Shown piece after piece: positions 47,496 to 59,440 of a stretch of DNA of 64,000 bases. The notes under the pieces were generated by a model. The model was not told the origin of the DNA and ran no database searches. It saw only the letters and a list, made by a program, of their open reading frames with translations. The position numbers and the translations under genes were made by a program. Source of the stretch: Pseudisothecium myosuroides (Eukaryota > Streptophyta > Bryopsida > Hypnales > Lembophyllaceae); contig OX637296.1 in assembly GCA_951799445.1 (NCBI GenBank), positions 21,638,001 through 21,702,000 on the forward strand, written 5' to 3'. The stretch's first letter is position 1. Each line of letters starts with the position of its first letter.

Positions 47496-47855
47496 GAGAG
47501 CTCGCGGGTTGCTTCTTTGATTTGGTGCCAATGCGGAGAGGAGTTGAGAGTTGATTCTAGAAGCGAATCGGAATTTGTCAACGTCGGGGGGAAGTGTTTG
47601 TCCGTTCTGGAGTGTGAGGGCGGCTGGCTGGCTTTGTGTGAAGGATTTGTTTTTTATTTTATTGATTTTTATTTTGATGCGGTTTGTTGGAGAGGGTGCT
47701 GGTAAGTTATAAAGAGGAGGTGTGGAGGAGGTGAGAATTAGAACGCGAAGGTGCGGAGGAGTTGAGAGAAAAAGTCTGAGAGGGGCGGAACTGAAGTGGT
47801 TGGGAGATTGTGGTAGTTTGAAAGACGGGCACGGTTTGTGAGAGGCTTTTTCAAG

Positions 47856-50800
47856 ATGATGTTACAAAAGATGGCGTCTATTGACGCCCAGATGCGTCTG
47901 CTTGTGCCGAAACGCGTTTCGGAGGACGATAAGCTGATCGAATATGATGCGCTGCTGCTGGATCGGTTCCTTGATGTGCTCGAGGATCTTCACGGCATCG
48001 AACTCAAGGATAAGGTAATTGCGGGGGAATATCCATGCTTGATCTGTAATAGCGATTTTTTTATTGGTTGAAATTGGGGAGGGAGTCCGTAGCGATTGAG
48101 CAGATGCATTTATGTGCTCGATTGAGTCTCGAGACGATTGTTAATTGCGCCGGCGGATCGTGATTTGAATGCGCTTGTAGATCTGTTATGGACGTCTTAG
48201 GACGTTCAGGTGTTGGTTTGTTAAGTGGTACTAGTCGTGTAGAGTTTACTTTGTAAAGAATGCAATGTTTTGAGGCGTTATTAGCTCTTAGAGATCTTTC
48301 GATCTAGGCTGGAAGTGGCTATGGTTGAAGGGGAGGAAATGCAGTTGAGTTAACAACGCCTTATTCTTGGCTTTGGCACGCGAGAAACTCTTTTGATGAT
48401 CCTTGTTGGATTGATGAATCGAATCGCAGAGCGTGAATTCCTTGTTCTGACTTGCGCTTTTGCTTTTCACAGGTCCAGAATTTGTATGAGTTGGCCGGCC
48501 TTTACTCCAAGAACGATGGTCGTGGTGACGTGGCTAAGCTTCAGCTGCTCGTTGATCAGTTCAATAAACTGGATCCCGGTGACAATATTGTGGTGGCTAG
48601 TTCATTCTCGCACATGCTTAATCTTGGAAATTTGGCTGAGGAGGTCCAAATTGCTTATAGACGGCGTGTGTCAAATGCAAAGAAAGGTGACATTGGAGAT
48701 GAGAACAGCGCCTTGACGGAGTCGGATATGGACGAAACATTCCAGCGTCTGCTGAAGCAAATGAAGAAATCTCCTCAGGAGATTTATGAGGCATTGAAGG
48801 ACCAGACTGTGGACTTGGTCTTGACAGCGCATCCCACTCAATCTGTCCGTCGGTCCCTCCTCCAGAAGCATTCTCGGTACGCGACATTAGATGTCCTTAA
48901 AGTTCATTTTTTGGCCCAGATGTTTGCCGTCAGCTTACTTTTGGTGCAAGCATGTTTTGGTATCTCCTGGAGGATATGCTGATATGTGGTTCTGAAAGGA
49001 TAATTCGGGCGATATCTAGCTGCAAAATCTCTCGTTCTTCTGAAGGATCTTGTATTCCTAAACGAGAGTCGTTAGTGTACTCGCCGGTCCACTGTCATGA
49101 ATTATAGGCATACAGGCGGCCGAACTTATCTCAGTCGCTGACTTTTTTCTCAGAATTCTTCTAGTTTCTTCATCATTGGTTTAACCTTGAAGCGGTTGGT
49201 GAATTTGACAGAATTCGAAGCTGTCTATCAGAGATGTACCAGAAAGATATATTAGCCGACGAGAAGAAGGAGCTGGATGAAAGTCTTCAGCGAGAGGTGT
49301 GTTAATTTGTTTGAGTTTGACAGTTCTCAAAACCTTTTCTGTAGGAATGAGGCACTAATCGACCTGTACCGATCTGAAAATGTGCCGATTTCTCCTCATT
49401 TGATCTGGTTGATGGTAAATGACTGATTAGGTTACTTATCGTTACTGTTTTTGACAGATTCAAGCTGCCTTTCGTACTGATGAGATTCGGCGATTACAAC
49501 CTACACCCCAGGATGAGATGCGTGCGGGCATGAGTTACTTCCATGAAACCATATGGAACGGTCTTCCCAAGTTCTTACGTCGTGTTGACACGGCATTGAA
49601 GGGAATTGGTGTCAAGGAGCGTCTACCTCACGATGTTACTCTTATCCAATTTTCTTCTTGGATGGGTGGTGATCGCGACGGTAATCCTTGGCTGATTCGA
49701 ATACTCTCCTCTGCGCTATTAGCATGTGTTATACTCATCTTTGAGAATAGCGGCTTCTGTTTTGTATTGTTTTACAATCTATTCCTATATCTATGATGTA
49801 GGAAGGAGAAGCGACACATGTAGTCTGACCATATCGTTGATACTACATCGAGGATAAGTTTTCCCATTTACCTTTGGTCAGTGATGTCTCTCGAACGCCG
49901 GGCAGTCATGATTGAGTGATCCAATTACGCTAAAAATACTACTTAAAAGGTCAAGGTATGATTAGCAGAAGTGTGCAGATCCTTGCACTTGAACATATCA
50001 TATCTACAGCATAGAAGTAAATAAGAGTAACGACGGCATTTGTGTAATTCGCTGAGGAAGGTAGTGACTCGACGTTTTCAAGTGGCCAATTTTTTCAGAA
50101 TTAGCCTATGAAACTGTCGTGCTGATTTTTACAAATTGTTTCCATCGGTGCTAGCAAGTGCTAATGTGTGACCTCGTGGTTGTTTGTTAACTTGAGCCAA
50201 GATTTCAGAATATGAACATAAAGTCACAAGATTGAATAGTTTGTCCAAAGAGTTAGTCTGGTCCTGCAGATTGTCTATAAGTTGATCCACTGGTTGGTGT
50301 GCACTACAGATGCCTCTGCAGGTTGACGATTTACTTACTTTTGAAATTTTATTGCTTTGTACCAGGTAACCCACGTGTGACGCCAGAGGTTACGAGGGAT
50401 GTCTGCTTATTGGCTAGACTGATGGCAGCCAACCTTTATTTTACACAAATTGAAGATCTGATGTTTGAGGTGCGTAAATTCTTGCTCAACTCATAGTTGT
50501 CATTTCAAAAGAATTTGGTCTCTATTGAAAGAAGTAGAAACGGGTTCAGCAGATTTCAATGTTTGAGATATTTTTCGCAAACCACACTTGTTGGTTTCTG
50601 AAAGAATGAGCTTGTGAATTGACTGTAATATGCGTTTTGCAGCTGTCAATGTGGCGGTGCAGTGATGAGCTGAAAGAAAGGATCATGAAAATTGAGTCTC
50701 TGCAACGGAAGGAGGCAAAACATTACATCGGTACTCGCTTACCTAACTGCTATTTTCAAAAGTGATTGAATGACAAGGGTTCTTAATACCTTCTCTTCTG

Positions 50801-53800
50801 GTGGTGGGCGATCTTTCGGATGGATTTCTGTTACATATTTTCACTCATAATCCTTACTGACTGATGTTTTGTGTTCAATCTGAATCAGAATTCTGGAAGC
50901 AAATTCCACCCAATGAACCTTTTAGAGTGCTGTTGGGTGACATGCGTGACAAACTATACAATACTCGTGAACGTATGCGGCAGATGTTGGCCACTGGCAA
51001 GAGCGATATTCCCGTTGAAGATACCTTCACTGATGCTTCACAGGTATTCACTTCATCTATAGCCTGTTTCTTATTAGGTCAAATCTGCACTCAGAATTTG
51101 GTTATTGCAGATCCTAGATGGACTCAAATTGGGTAGCAGGTAGTTATTGTGAGTAGTGTCATTCATGTGTCTCATAATGCACCCAACCGGCCAGGACAAG
51201 TTCGCATTTCACTTAGTGACGAAATTACCAATTCATGATTGGCTAGAAGTGGCTCGCAAGAGGCTGCTTTTTCAAAAACTGTATTGAGGCTTTAGAGTGC
51301 AAGTCTAATTGTGTTGCTATTCGGATCCATTTATGGTCACTGTATACTAATAGGATTTTCTAACGCTTTTATCGCAGATATTGGAGCCGCTAGAGTTGTG
51401 CCATAGGTCGCTTTGTGAGACTGGAGACAAGCCTATTGCAGATGGTAGTCTTTTGGACTTCATGCGTCAAGTGTCATGCTTTGGGTTGAGCTTGGTGAAG
51501 CTGGACATTCGGCAAGAGTCTGACCGTCACACCGATGTTATGGATGCTATCACCACTTTCCTTGGCATTGGTTCCTATCGCAATTGGTCAGAGGAGCAAC
51601 GTCAGGTATATTCTTTCGCAAGGATGTGTTTTGTAGACTAGGAGCAAATGCCACGACGGTACGGTGGAGGGGCGGAACATGTATTAGACATTTTTTCCAC
51701 GATCATTGCATATTTACTGTTTTGTGACTTATGCTTCCCAAATATTCTTACAGGAATGGCTCCTCGTTGAACTCCGCGGGAAGCGTCCTCTTTTTGGAGC
51801 CGATCTACCAATGACTGAGGAAATTAAGGATGTTTTGGACACCTTGAAAGTGGTTGCTGAGCTTCCAGCAGATTGCTTTGGAGCTTATGTCATTTCTATG
51901 GCAACAGCGCCATCAGATGTCCTAGTAGTGGAGCTTTTGCAACGCGAATGTTGTGTTCCGAAGCCGCTGCGTGTGGTGCCGTTGTTTGAGAAGCTGGCTG
52001 ATTTAGAAGCTGCTCCGGCGGCCCTTTCACGCCTTTTTTCGATTGACTGGTATCTGAATCGCATAAATGGGAAGCAAGAGGTATGTCCTAACCCTTGAAT
52101 ATTACCTACTCTAAGATTTCCTGTTGGAAGAACTCAATCTTGTGCAGAGTTTGTTTATATTTTTAACCGTGTGATTAGAATAGATCACTAATATTACGCA
52201 CATCCATTTCAAATACTCATTTCATTTCTCTGATTACCGTTCTCAGGTTATGATAGGGTACTCGGACTCGGGAAAAGACGCAGGGCGCCTGTCAGCAGCT
52301 TGGCAAATGTTTAAGGCACAGGAGGACTTGGTGAAAGTTGCCAAGCAGTATGGAGTCCGTCTGACTATGTTTCATGGTCGGGGAGGCACCGTGGGTAGAG
52401 GTGGAGGTCCAACACATCTTGCTATCTTGTCTCAGCCTCCAGACACAATTAATGGTTCATTGAGAGTGACAATCCAAGGAGAGGTTATTGAGCACTCCTT
52501 TGGAGAAGAGCATCTTTGCTTCAGGACATTGCAGCGTTTTACAGCTGCTACCCTGGAGCATGGAATGCACCCTCCGATCGCCCCAAAACCCGAATGGAGA
52601 GAGATCATGGACAAGATGGCCGTGATATCCACTAAAGAGTACCGGGCCGTTGTTTTTCAGAACCCGAAGTTTGTGGAATATTTCCGTGCGGTAAGTACCT
52701 AAAGATATTTTGTCTTTAGTTTTATGACCTTTCTTAGCTGCAACTTTTGTTTACTCCCTTGAAACACTCCTTAGCAGTTTCTATCACCGTTTTCTGACTA
52801 ATTTTAATTTATTATAGCTCATAATTATTATTGTGCATGTGTCTGCCAAGAAATTTAGCTGTCTCTTTTTAGCTGTGTTACTAATACTTTTTTTTGTTGA
52901 ACAGGCTACACCAGAGCTGGAGTATGGGCGCATGAACATCGGAAGTCGTCCATCCAAACGCAAACCATCTGGAGGCATTGAGTCACTTCGAGCTATCCCT
53001 TGGATTTTTGCTTGGACGCAGACACGTTTCCATCTTCCTGTTTGGCTAGGCCTTGGATCTGCTCTGAAAGAAGTATTGCAGACTGACCCGAGAAACATTG
53101 CCATCCTCCGTCGGATGTATAATCAGTGGCCTTTTTTCCGTGTAACCATCGATTTAGTGGAGATGGTTTTTGCAAAGGGTGATCCTCGCATCGCTGCTCT
53201 GTATGATAACTTGCTTGTATCGAACGAGGTGAAGCCACTTGGAGACGAACTGAGGCGCAAGTATAACGAGACGAGAGAATATCTCTTGAGGGTATGACTT
53301 CTTATGCATGTCTGAAACTACTATTTCGGATAGTAGTTCGCTACCTTGTAAAACTATTTCATGCGACGAAATGGCTACGCATGGTCTAATTTCTTTGCAC
53401 TCTTATGGATATAATACTCATTTTCCAGAGTGATGGAAGATGCCCAAGTTCAGTAGTTTTTGGACGATCAAGAGCCTGATCCCACAAAATACAAACTTTA
53501 AATTCTGCAGGTTGCAGGCCATGAGGACATTCTACAAGGCAACCCCACCCTGAAACAACGTCTGCGGCTTCGAGAGCCCTATCTTACTGCTCTCAATGTT
53601 CAGCAAGCCTTAGTGCTGAAGAAAATGCGCGATTCGAGCTTTCAATTCTGTGCACTTCAAAACGGGCACTCCGGTGAAGTGCCTAAATCGCCCAGGCGTG
53701 CCGCGGAGTTGGTTGAGTTAAATCCAACAACTGAATTTCCTCCAGGACTTGAGGATACTCTGATTCTCACTATGAAGGGTATTGCTGCTGGTATCCAAAA

Positions 53801-53810
53801 CACAGGATAG
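47856..53810 (+). CDS. PPC: Plant-type phosphoenolpyruvate carboxylase
   Basis: Twelve exons join in phase: 47856-48014, 48473-48876, 49212-49296, 49458-49680, 50366-50469, 50643-50730, 50889-51043, 51378-51605, 51754-52080, 52247-52690, 52905-53291, 53511-53810. They total 967 residues, the usual plant length. The enzyme fixes bicarbonate onto phosphoenolpyruvate to make oxaloacetate in the cytosol. Visible features are the regulatory site KMASIDAQ (Ser8), the catalytic VLTAHPTQS (His173), [10 protein letters not shown] (Lys601), [14 protein letters not shown] (Arg636, Arg642) and the conserved C-terminal QNTG. Position 775 in [13 protein letters not shown] is Ala, the C3-type state, where C4 enzymes have Ser. 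I chose the ATG at 47856 because the later Met6 would drop the basic residue before Ser8. Regulation by PEPC kinase is expected. No break or frameshift is seen. Confidence 0.96.
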
Positions 53811-53814
53811 AGAA

Positions 53815-54017
53815 GGTATTGAGTCTCTCATTCCTTCAGTCTCTAGTCTTTTCATGGTAAATTTTCATGGGAGTTGAATAGATCTTTGTCTACCCGCAAT
53901 AGTCCGAGTGCTTGCATTAGTCCACTTTTGGACGTATTAAGTGTTGAAATACTATTGCCTAGGGCTGCAGACGAGTGCTGCCAACTGAACTTATAATTTC
54001 TGAGCGCTGTTGTGCAG
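53815..54017 (+). other. Probable intron in the PEPC 3' untranslated region
   Basis: A donor (GAAG|GTATTG) lies about 5 nt after the stop codon and a TGTGCAG acceptor ends at 54017. Such a junction lies too close to the stop to be expected to trigger decay. Splice-motif inference only. Confidence 0.35.
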
Positions 54018-54548
54018 ATCGGCAAGGAGGGAGACTGATTCTCTATGCGTGAAAACGATACGCTGGATTGCAAAGACATTGCTTATTGGCCATAGTTTTC
54101 ATCACCTGATGTGCTCAAAGCTGCTAATTATGATTTGTGGCTGCCATTTACTCTTGAGTAAGTGTCAACACAACGTTGACCAAGCTTGTGCCACTGGTGG
54201 AGTGGGCTTTTGCTGACCATGTCTTCTATTCTTCCCTCATCTGGGCAGGAACAGACACGGGATCCCTGAAAAACATGCGCGGTTTAGGTGCTAGAGATGT
54301 AAGCTTATGAGTAAGTTGTGGCAATGCTGCCAGTGACTCCAGGCAACGTAACCTAGAATTTCCAGGCAATGCGGATGGTGTGTTAGCCATTACCGAGTCT
54401 AAACTGGGTCTAAATAAACTGCCACGCATAAAATACACGGTGGTTTTATCCCCGGTAATACTGTTTTATATAAATTCTTGGAGTTTATTACATGCTTTCT
54501 ATAATTTCTTGCTCTTTTTCTCAAGGTTTGCAGATCCTCAAGGTTCTC
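54018..54548. other. 3' flank of the PEPC gene
   Basis: Less AT-rich sequence, probably the rest of the 3' untranslated region. No further gene. Confidence 0.35.
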
Positions 54549-54552
54549 TTAA

Positions 54553-54833
54553 GGTGACTACACCTAAAATCGACCAGTTAAGCAATTCAGCATGGTTCCC
54601 ATTATTATATTGACAAACTTTTTGTATGGTCTCTTTGATAGTCAAAAGGGGATTCTAGATTCTCTTAGAATGCATTTTTTAGACACCGTATGAATAAACT
54701 ATGAATATTCAAAGTGCTGAAAATAGGTGTTTCTAAAACGGACCCTAGACTCTCATGAATAGTGGGAGTATATTTTAGACAAGAATTTGTAGGGGTCAGT
54801 TTTAGAAAGGGGACAAGATTAGGTGTAATTACT
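54553..54833. mobile_element. Family C MITE, copy 2
   Basis: TTAA flanks lie at 54549-54552 and 54834-54837. Ends GGTGACTACACCTAAAAT and TTAGGTGTAATTACT are complementary and match the copy at 44367. It lies just beyond the PEPC gene. Confidence 0.8.
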
Positions 54834-54837
54834 TTAA

Positions 54838-55200
54838 TCCCTTGGCTCTTTGATGTTCAAAATTTGGACAATGAATAGGAACTTTTTTTTTATCACAAAG
54901 CTTCTCATTCATCCAGTATATAATAAAAATATGTAAGAATTCAAAAAAGAATTTAGGCACTAGGAATATCAAATCAAGCCTTGCATCAAATTTGTCAACC
55001 CCCAATTTTTTTTTTGTGTTCTTGATTTCTTTGCATGTAAGGTTGAGCCTCCCATAACCGATCAAATAAACAATTTTGGACATACTTGGAGTAGTGCAAC
55101 ACAAAACAAATATTTTCCTATGTTCAAAGATAGAAATGATAGGGATTGGAATTTTTTTGGTAATTTTATCATTTGAACTAAAATTACTGAAAGTCAAAAG
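54838..55200. other. AT-rich interval left of the Kelch relic
   Basis: A 139-codon minus-strand ATG frame (55248-54829) spans it but overlaps the Kelch-like plus-strand sequence and shows no domain, so it is not called. Confidence 0.3.
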
Positions 55201-55480
55201 TTGGTTTGGACCCATATCCAATGTGTAGACTATTCCAAAACCGCTCATTTAAGAGACTACTACTTGTTCACTTTAGCACTCCAAACCAAGCACATGTGTC
55301 ATGACAAGAATGGAAGAATTGATGTTTGGAACCCAAGAACTCATAGTTGGAAATCAATCACAGCCTCTCATGAATTTAAGACACCCTATTGAATGCTGAT
55401 GGGACAATGGTTGGTAATGGGCTGTTCTACCTTATTAGTGATGACTGCATGTATTTTGATGTCAAATTTGTTGAACCCTT
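55201..55480 (+). pseudogene. Relic of a Kelch-repeat (F-box/Kelch-like) gene
   Basis: The plus strand reads IDVWNPRTHSWKSI in one frame, then stops at 55390. Shifting frame gives GTMVGNGLFYLISDD followed by MYFDV. The VWNPxTxxW and G-hydrophobic-YxIS spacing are typical of Kelch propeller blades in plant F-box/Kelch proteins. The frame break, short length and surrounding MITE debris (CCCTTGAACGTCGGG at 55475 resembles a family B end) mark it as a decayed fragment. Confidence 0.45.
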
Positions 55481-56754
55481 GAACGTCGGGCTGGTGACTG
55501 CAAAAATCATTCCTTGTGGCATTTTATGACATCTTCTTTGAAAAAACCAAAAGTGTTCACTGGAGGTCAAACTACTAATCATGATCTCCCCTTTCCACAC
55601 AAAAATCTGAAGATAAATAGTTGCATTTCTGTCCTACACAAAAAGACTCTTTGTCATTCATCGACCAAAAAATGGTTGTAGCGTTGTTTATAGGTTAATT
55701 TGGTGCTAAGTGCATAGGTAACAGTCCTACGCAAATAATCTACAGTATTGAGCACATCTGGTGTTTCTTTGCAACTTAGAGCCTCTTTACATGTATTGTT
55801 GTGTGGGTGCATTCATCCATATCGGAATATTTAAAACATTTTTACATTTTCTGTAGTGTGGAATACACTAATATTGATGGAACTCATTTTCCTATTTCCA
55901 TGCTCACCAAAGATTGGTGGAATTGTTCTAGTCTTTTAGTATTTTTTTTGCTCATCAGGTTGTATATGTACGCCCACCTTTAGATGGGAGATACCCCTTT
56001 TATCCCCCAATAGAAAGTTGCTAGACATAAAGTCCCACACATAAATATAGACTTTATAGAGAAGGAAAATTCTCTGTGTAGCTACCTTGTCTTCTTCGTG
56101 TGTTTAGATTTGCTCAAGAAAGACTTAGAAACCAATGAAAAGTTCAATGTCTTTTCGTCTTTGACCCAATCAATTTCAAATTGCTATAGAAAGTCCAATT
56201 TAAAAAAAAAAAATTGATTTGTAAACTAGATAATAAACTAGACTTCTTGTACTTCTTTTCATTAAATAACTTCAAAAACAAAGGATTCATCTTCAATCCT
56301 AAAATCAGATTTGAAGTAAAGGGGATAAATAATTCAAGACAAATGAAAAAAATAAAAGGGACTAGTATTATAGAATGGAGAGAGAATACTACTAGTATGA
56401 ATACCGTTATAATGCAATGGCACCAAAAAACTTTCATCAACATGTAAAGGGTGATTGTAAGAAAGAATAGTACTCACACTATTTTGTACCACATTTGGAG
56501 TCACAGAGTTGTCATTTGCTATAACTTTTGAAGCATGAATCCAATTAAATTGAAATTTTTAATAAAGATGGCTAACTTAATATTAATCATATTTTTTACA
56601 AATTTTCAAAAATAATTTTATATTTAAAATTAAATTTAGCTAATTTGTCACATTTTGCGGTTTAGGAATTTTTAGTATTGGGGAGTATCCAAAATTAATG
56701 ATTTAGAGCTGAAATTTTTGTGGTCTGTTGCCACACTAGGTAGGCATGTATTGA
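55481..56754. other. AT-rich gene desert
   Basis: No supported gene. Open frames on both strands near 56144-56447 overlap each other and have no recognisable content. Confidence 0.3.
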
Positions 56755-57000
56755 GGGTTGCTATTATGTGAGCATAGGAGCATGAGCCCATGAGCCTAGA
56801 ATACTACACACCTATGTTATAGGTGTATATGCCATGAAAATGGTCTATGATTATAGGGTATATGTGTTACAAATACCCATATTATAGGTGTTTATGATAT
56901 ATACACCTTCTATAGTGTGTGGTATCTACATTACAGGTACCTATATTGTAGACTCAATGCTCACAAGCTCGCATTTGTAGGCTCACATACGGTGCGCAAT
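56755..57000. mobile_element. Family N MITE, copy 2
   Basis: The left part TGTGAGCATAGGAGCATGAG with GAGCCTAG and the right part CAATGCTCACAAGCTCGCAT with TAGGCTCACATA form loose inverted ends. The interior has repeated TATAGGTGT(A/T)TAT motifs in both directions. Matches the better-kept copy at 58875. Confidence 0.5.
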
Positions 57001-57004
57001 TTTG

Positions 57005-57364
57005 AACATTGAACATGATTTTAGGATCATTCTTTCGGCGAATTCTCTTCATCATAAAGTTTTTTCAAATAGACACTTTTTAGTTTCTTTGTAAATTTTT
57101 TTCCCTATTTTTTACTAATTAAAACGTCAAAGTACCTATTTTCTTGAGATTTTGCACTTTTAGTTTTCCTACTTAGTAAATTTTTCTACACTTTTCCTTT
57201 TTAGAGTACCTTCTTCTTAAAGGTGTATAAATTATTTATATATTTCATATTAATTTTTTTTTCTAATTTTCTAAATTTTCCAAAGAAATGACCTAAATGC
57301 TACAAAACAAGTCGGTCTTTCTTGCAACTACCTTAAAGCTTTATTGAGAAGTTGCAAGGAAGTC
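57005..57364. other. AT-rich interval
   Basis: Nothing recognised. Confidence 0.3.
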
Positions 57365-57369
57365 ATTAA

Positions 57370-58539
57370 CCTCAAAAGTCCAGAGGCCTTTTTTCCGTAA
57401 AAAAGTACTCAAAATTGCCATTTCTAATGCAAAGAGGAAAAAAATTTAATTTTTTTTCCATATCTAAACGTAGGATCATATACTGACTAGACTAGAATGA
57501 TAATGTGTGTAAGAAATTTCAAAAGTTTGACCTCATAGATTGCAAGATATTTATATTCAAGTGAAGAAAACAAGTTCTTTTATTCACTTTCAATTGCATG
57601 ACTAGATCATAAGCGGCTTTGAATCTTCTTAGTTTAAAATTTTGCATTGCAAATTTTGAATTAAAATTTCTTTTGTTGAAGAATTGAGTTGAAAGTTTAG
57701 GAAAAAAAATTCAAAAACACATACATTGATTGTTAAGTAGAAGTAGATTGATGAAAAAACTAAATTGTTAATAGCTCAAAGCTGGAATTCAAACACATAA
57801 TCTCAATAGTGTGGTCCTTGAAGGGCTATGGAGTGGCCCTTTGGTTGCCTCATTTTTTCTCTAATGAAGTTTTTTTGATTGCTCGCAAACTAAGAAGCTC
57901 CAATTATAAGTTTCACATTACTAGTCTGAATGGATTTAATCAGGCTTTCCATGTAGAAAAACATTAGAGGAAATTTCAGGCCTCCGGAGGGCTGCTCCAC
58001 ATCCCTCTCGGGTACCCTAAAATTTGCTTCTTTTTTGCTGAAAAATTCGTTTTCCCCCTATTCCCGCCCACTTGAAATTGTAGTGGCAATGGCGCAGGAA
58101 CCAAGTTTTACGAGTAATTTTTTTTTTAATCTTTAAAAAAATTTAAGGAAAAAAAAAAAAAAAATTCACAAAAATTGACTGTTTCAGCAAGCAGTTAGCT
58201 GGAGTGACAGACCAAGCTTTTTAATAGCTTGGTTTGTCACTCCAAAGTAGCCCTTTGGAGGGCTGAAAATTCTTCTAATGAAGTACAACCTATGGAAAAC
58301 AAACTTTTAAATTTTTTATTTCTAATTTTTTTTTCCAGCCTAATGACCTAAAATTTGGATTTATGATGGAATAATTTTTGCTCATAGGAATCAATTGAAA
58401 AAATATATATTCCTAAAAAGCTAATGTATTTTTCTATCTTCAAAAAAAGTTTCAAAAAATTGTGCCAAAATTGAGATCATAGAAACCTACTTGAACCTCC
58501 AAAAGTCCTTTAAATTTGTGGACAATGGAACTTTAGGGG
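57370..58539 (+). mobile_element. Family A element, enlarged copy A9 (1.17 kb)
   Basis: TTAA flanks lie at 57366-57369 and 58540-58543, with ends CCTCAAAAGTCCAGAGGCC and GACAATGGAACTTTAGGGG. It is longer than other copies because of an extra segment at about 57812-58270. That segment holds paired AGGGCTATGGAGTGGCCCTTTGG and CCAAAGTAGCCCTTTGGAGGGCT text, an A-rich run and a short hairpin at 58201-58243. Confidence 0.65.
58201..58243. repeat. 18-bp-stem hairpin inside A9
   Basis: GGAGTGACAGACCAAGCT (58201-58218) pairs with AGCTTGGTTTGTCACTCC (58226-58243) with one G-T wobble around a 7-nt loop. Too short for a typical plant microRNA precursor by itself; probably part of the inserted element. 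Confidence 0.6.
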
Positions 58540-58543
58540 TTAA

Positions 58544-58874
58544 GGTTTAATAAGAATAAATGGATGAAAAACAATGTAAATGAAAACGTGACACTTTGCA
58601 TAATGGATGAATTTGTGACTTTGCACTTAATAGAATAGATTTGCACACTTTCTTAATTCCTTACAATGCAACCAAAATTTTGAAAACATTGGCTCAAAAA
58701 TTATAATAAGTTTCAAATCAATGTTATAGAAGTAGAATTTGATATAACTTTCATTTGAAGCGCATCCAAGAATACTTCAAATAGTCAAAATATATTTGGG
58801 ATTTAAACTTTGAATGACTAAAATAGGTCCAATTGAAAAAGATACAAATTATATGGGCCTCACCAAATCAACAA
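58544..58874. other. AT-rich interval
   Basis: Nothing recognised. Confidence 0.3.
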
Positions 58875-59102
58875 TGCTAGCACGTGAGTGCAAAGACGTT
58901 AGCCTATGAGCCTTGAACCTAGTTATAGGTATGCACCTACAACCATTTAAAGGTGCTTATAACATATGTATTTATAAAATAGGTATACTATTACATAAAA
59001 AGAATTTATCACATAGGTACCTATAATATAAACACCTATAACAATAGAAGATGTCTGTAATTAAGACTCATAGGCTCATAGATTCTATACTCACATGCTA
59101 GC
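58875..59102. mobile_element. Family N MITE, copy 1 (228 bp)
   Basis: Ends GCTAGCACGTGAGTGCAAAG and TCTATACTCACATGCTAGC are complementary, and the TIR continues inward with CCTATGAGCC/GGCTCATAG. The interior has inverted TATAGGTATGCACCTA-type motifs. Flanking AT on each side may be a 2-bp target duplication. Confidence 0.7.
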
Positions 59103-59436
59103 ATCTTCCCTCAACAAATCATCCCTATAAACAAAAAATCATGCAATTGGCACTAGAAAATTGTTGAGCCATTTGTACGATTTTTGTTTGAAATTTTTTC
59201 TATAAAAATTTCTAGCAAGCCCTATTGAGATTAAACCTTTGAAAACCTCATAGCTTTTGTAATTCTACTCATAATCACATGAAACAAAGCTTCGCATGTA
59301 CAAAACCTATTTTTAAAATTTGAAACAAAAGTTCAAAAATTTAGAGTCATTCTTGTGGACTTGTAGTAGAGTATATCCCTTTTTGATTTTTTTATACTTG
59401 CTAAGTTTGAGTTCCCATAATTGTCACGTATTTCAA
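59103..59436. other. AT-rich interval
   Basis: Nothing recognised. Confidence 0.3.
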
Positions 59437-59440
59437 TTAA

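Noticed and set aside
54829..55248. 139-codon minus-strand ATG frame
   Set aside because: It overlaps the Kelch-like plus-strand relic and MITE edge; composition is AT-driven and no domain is visible.
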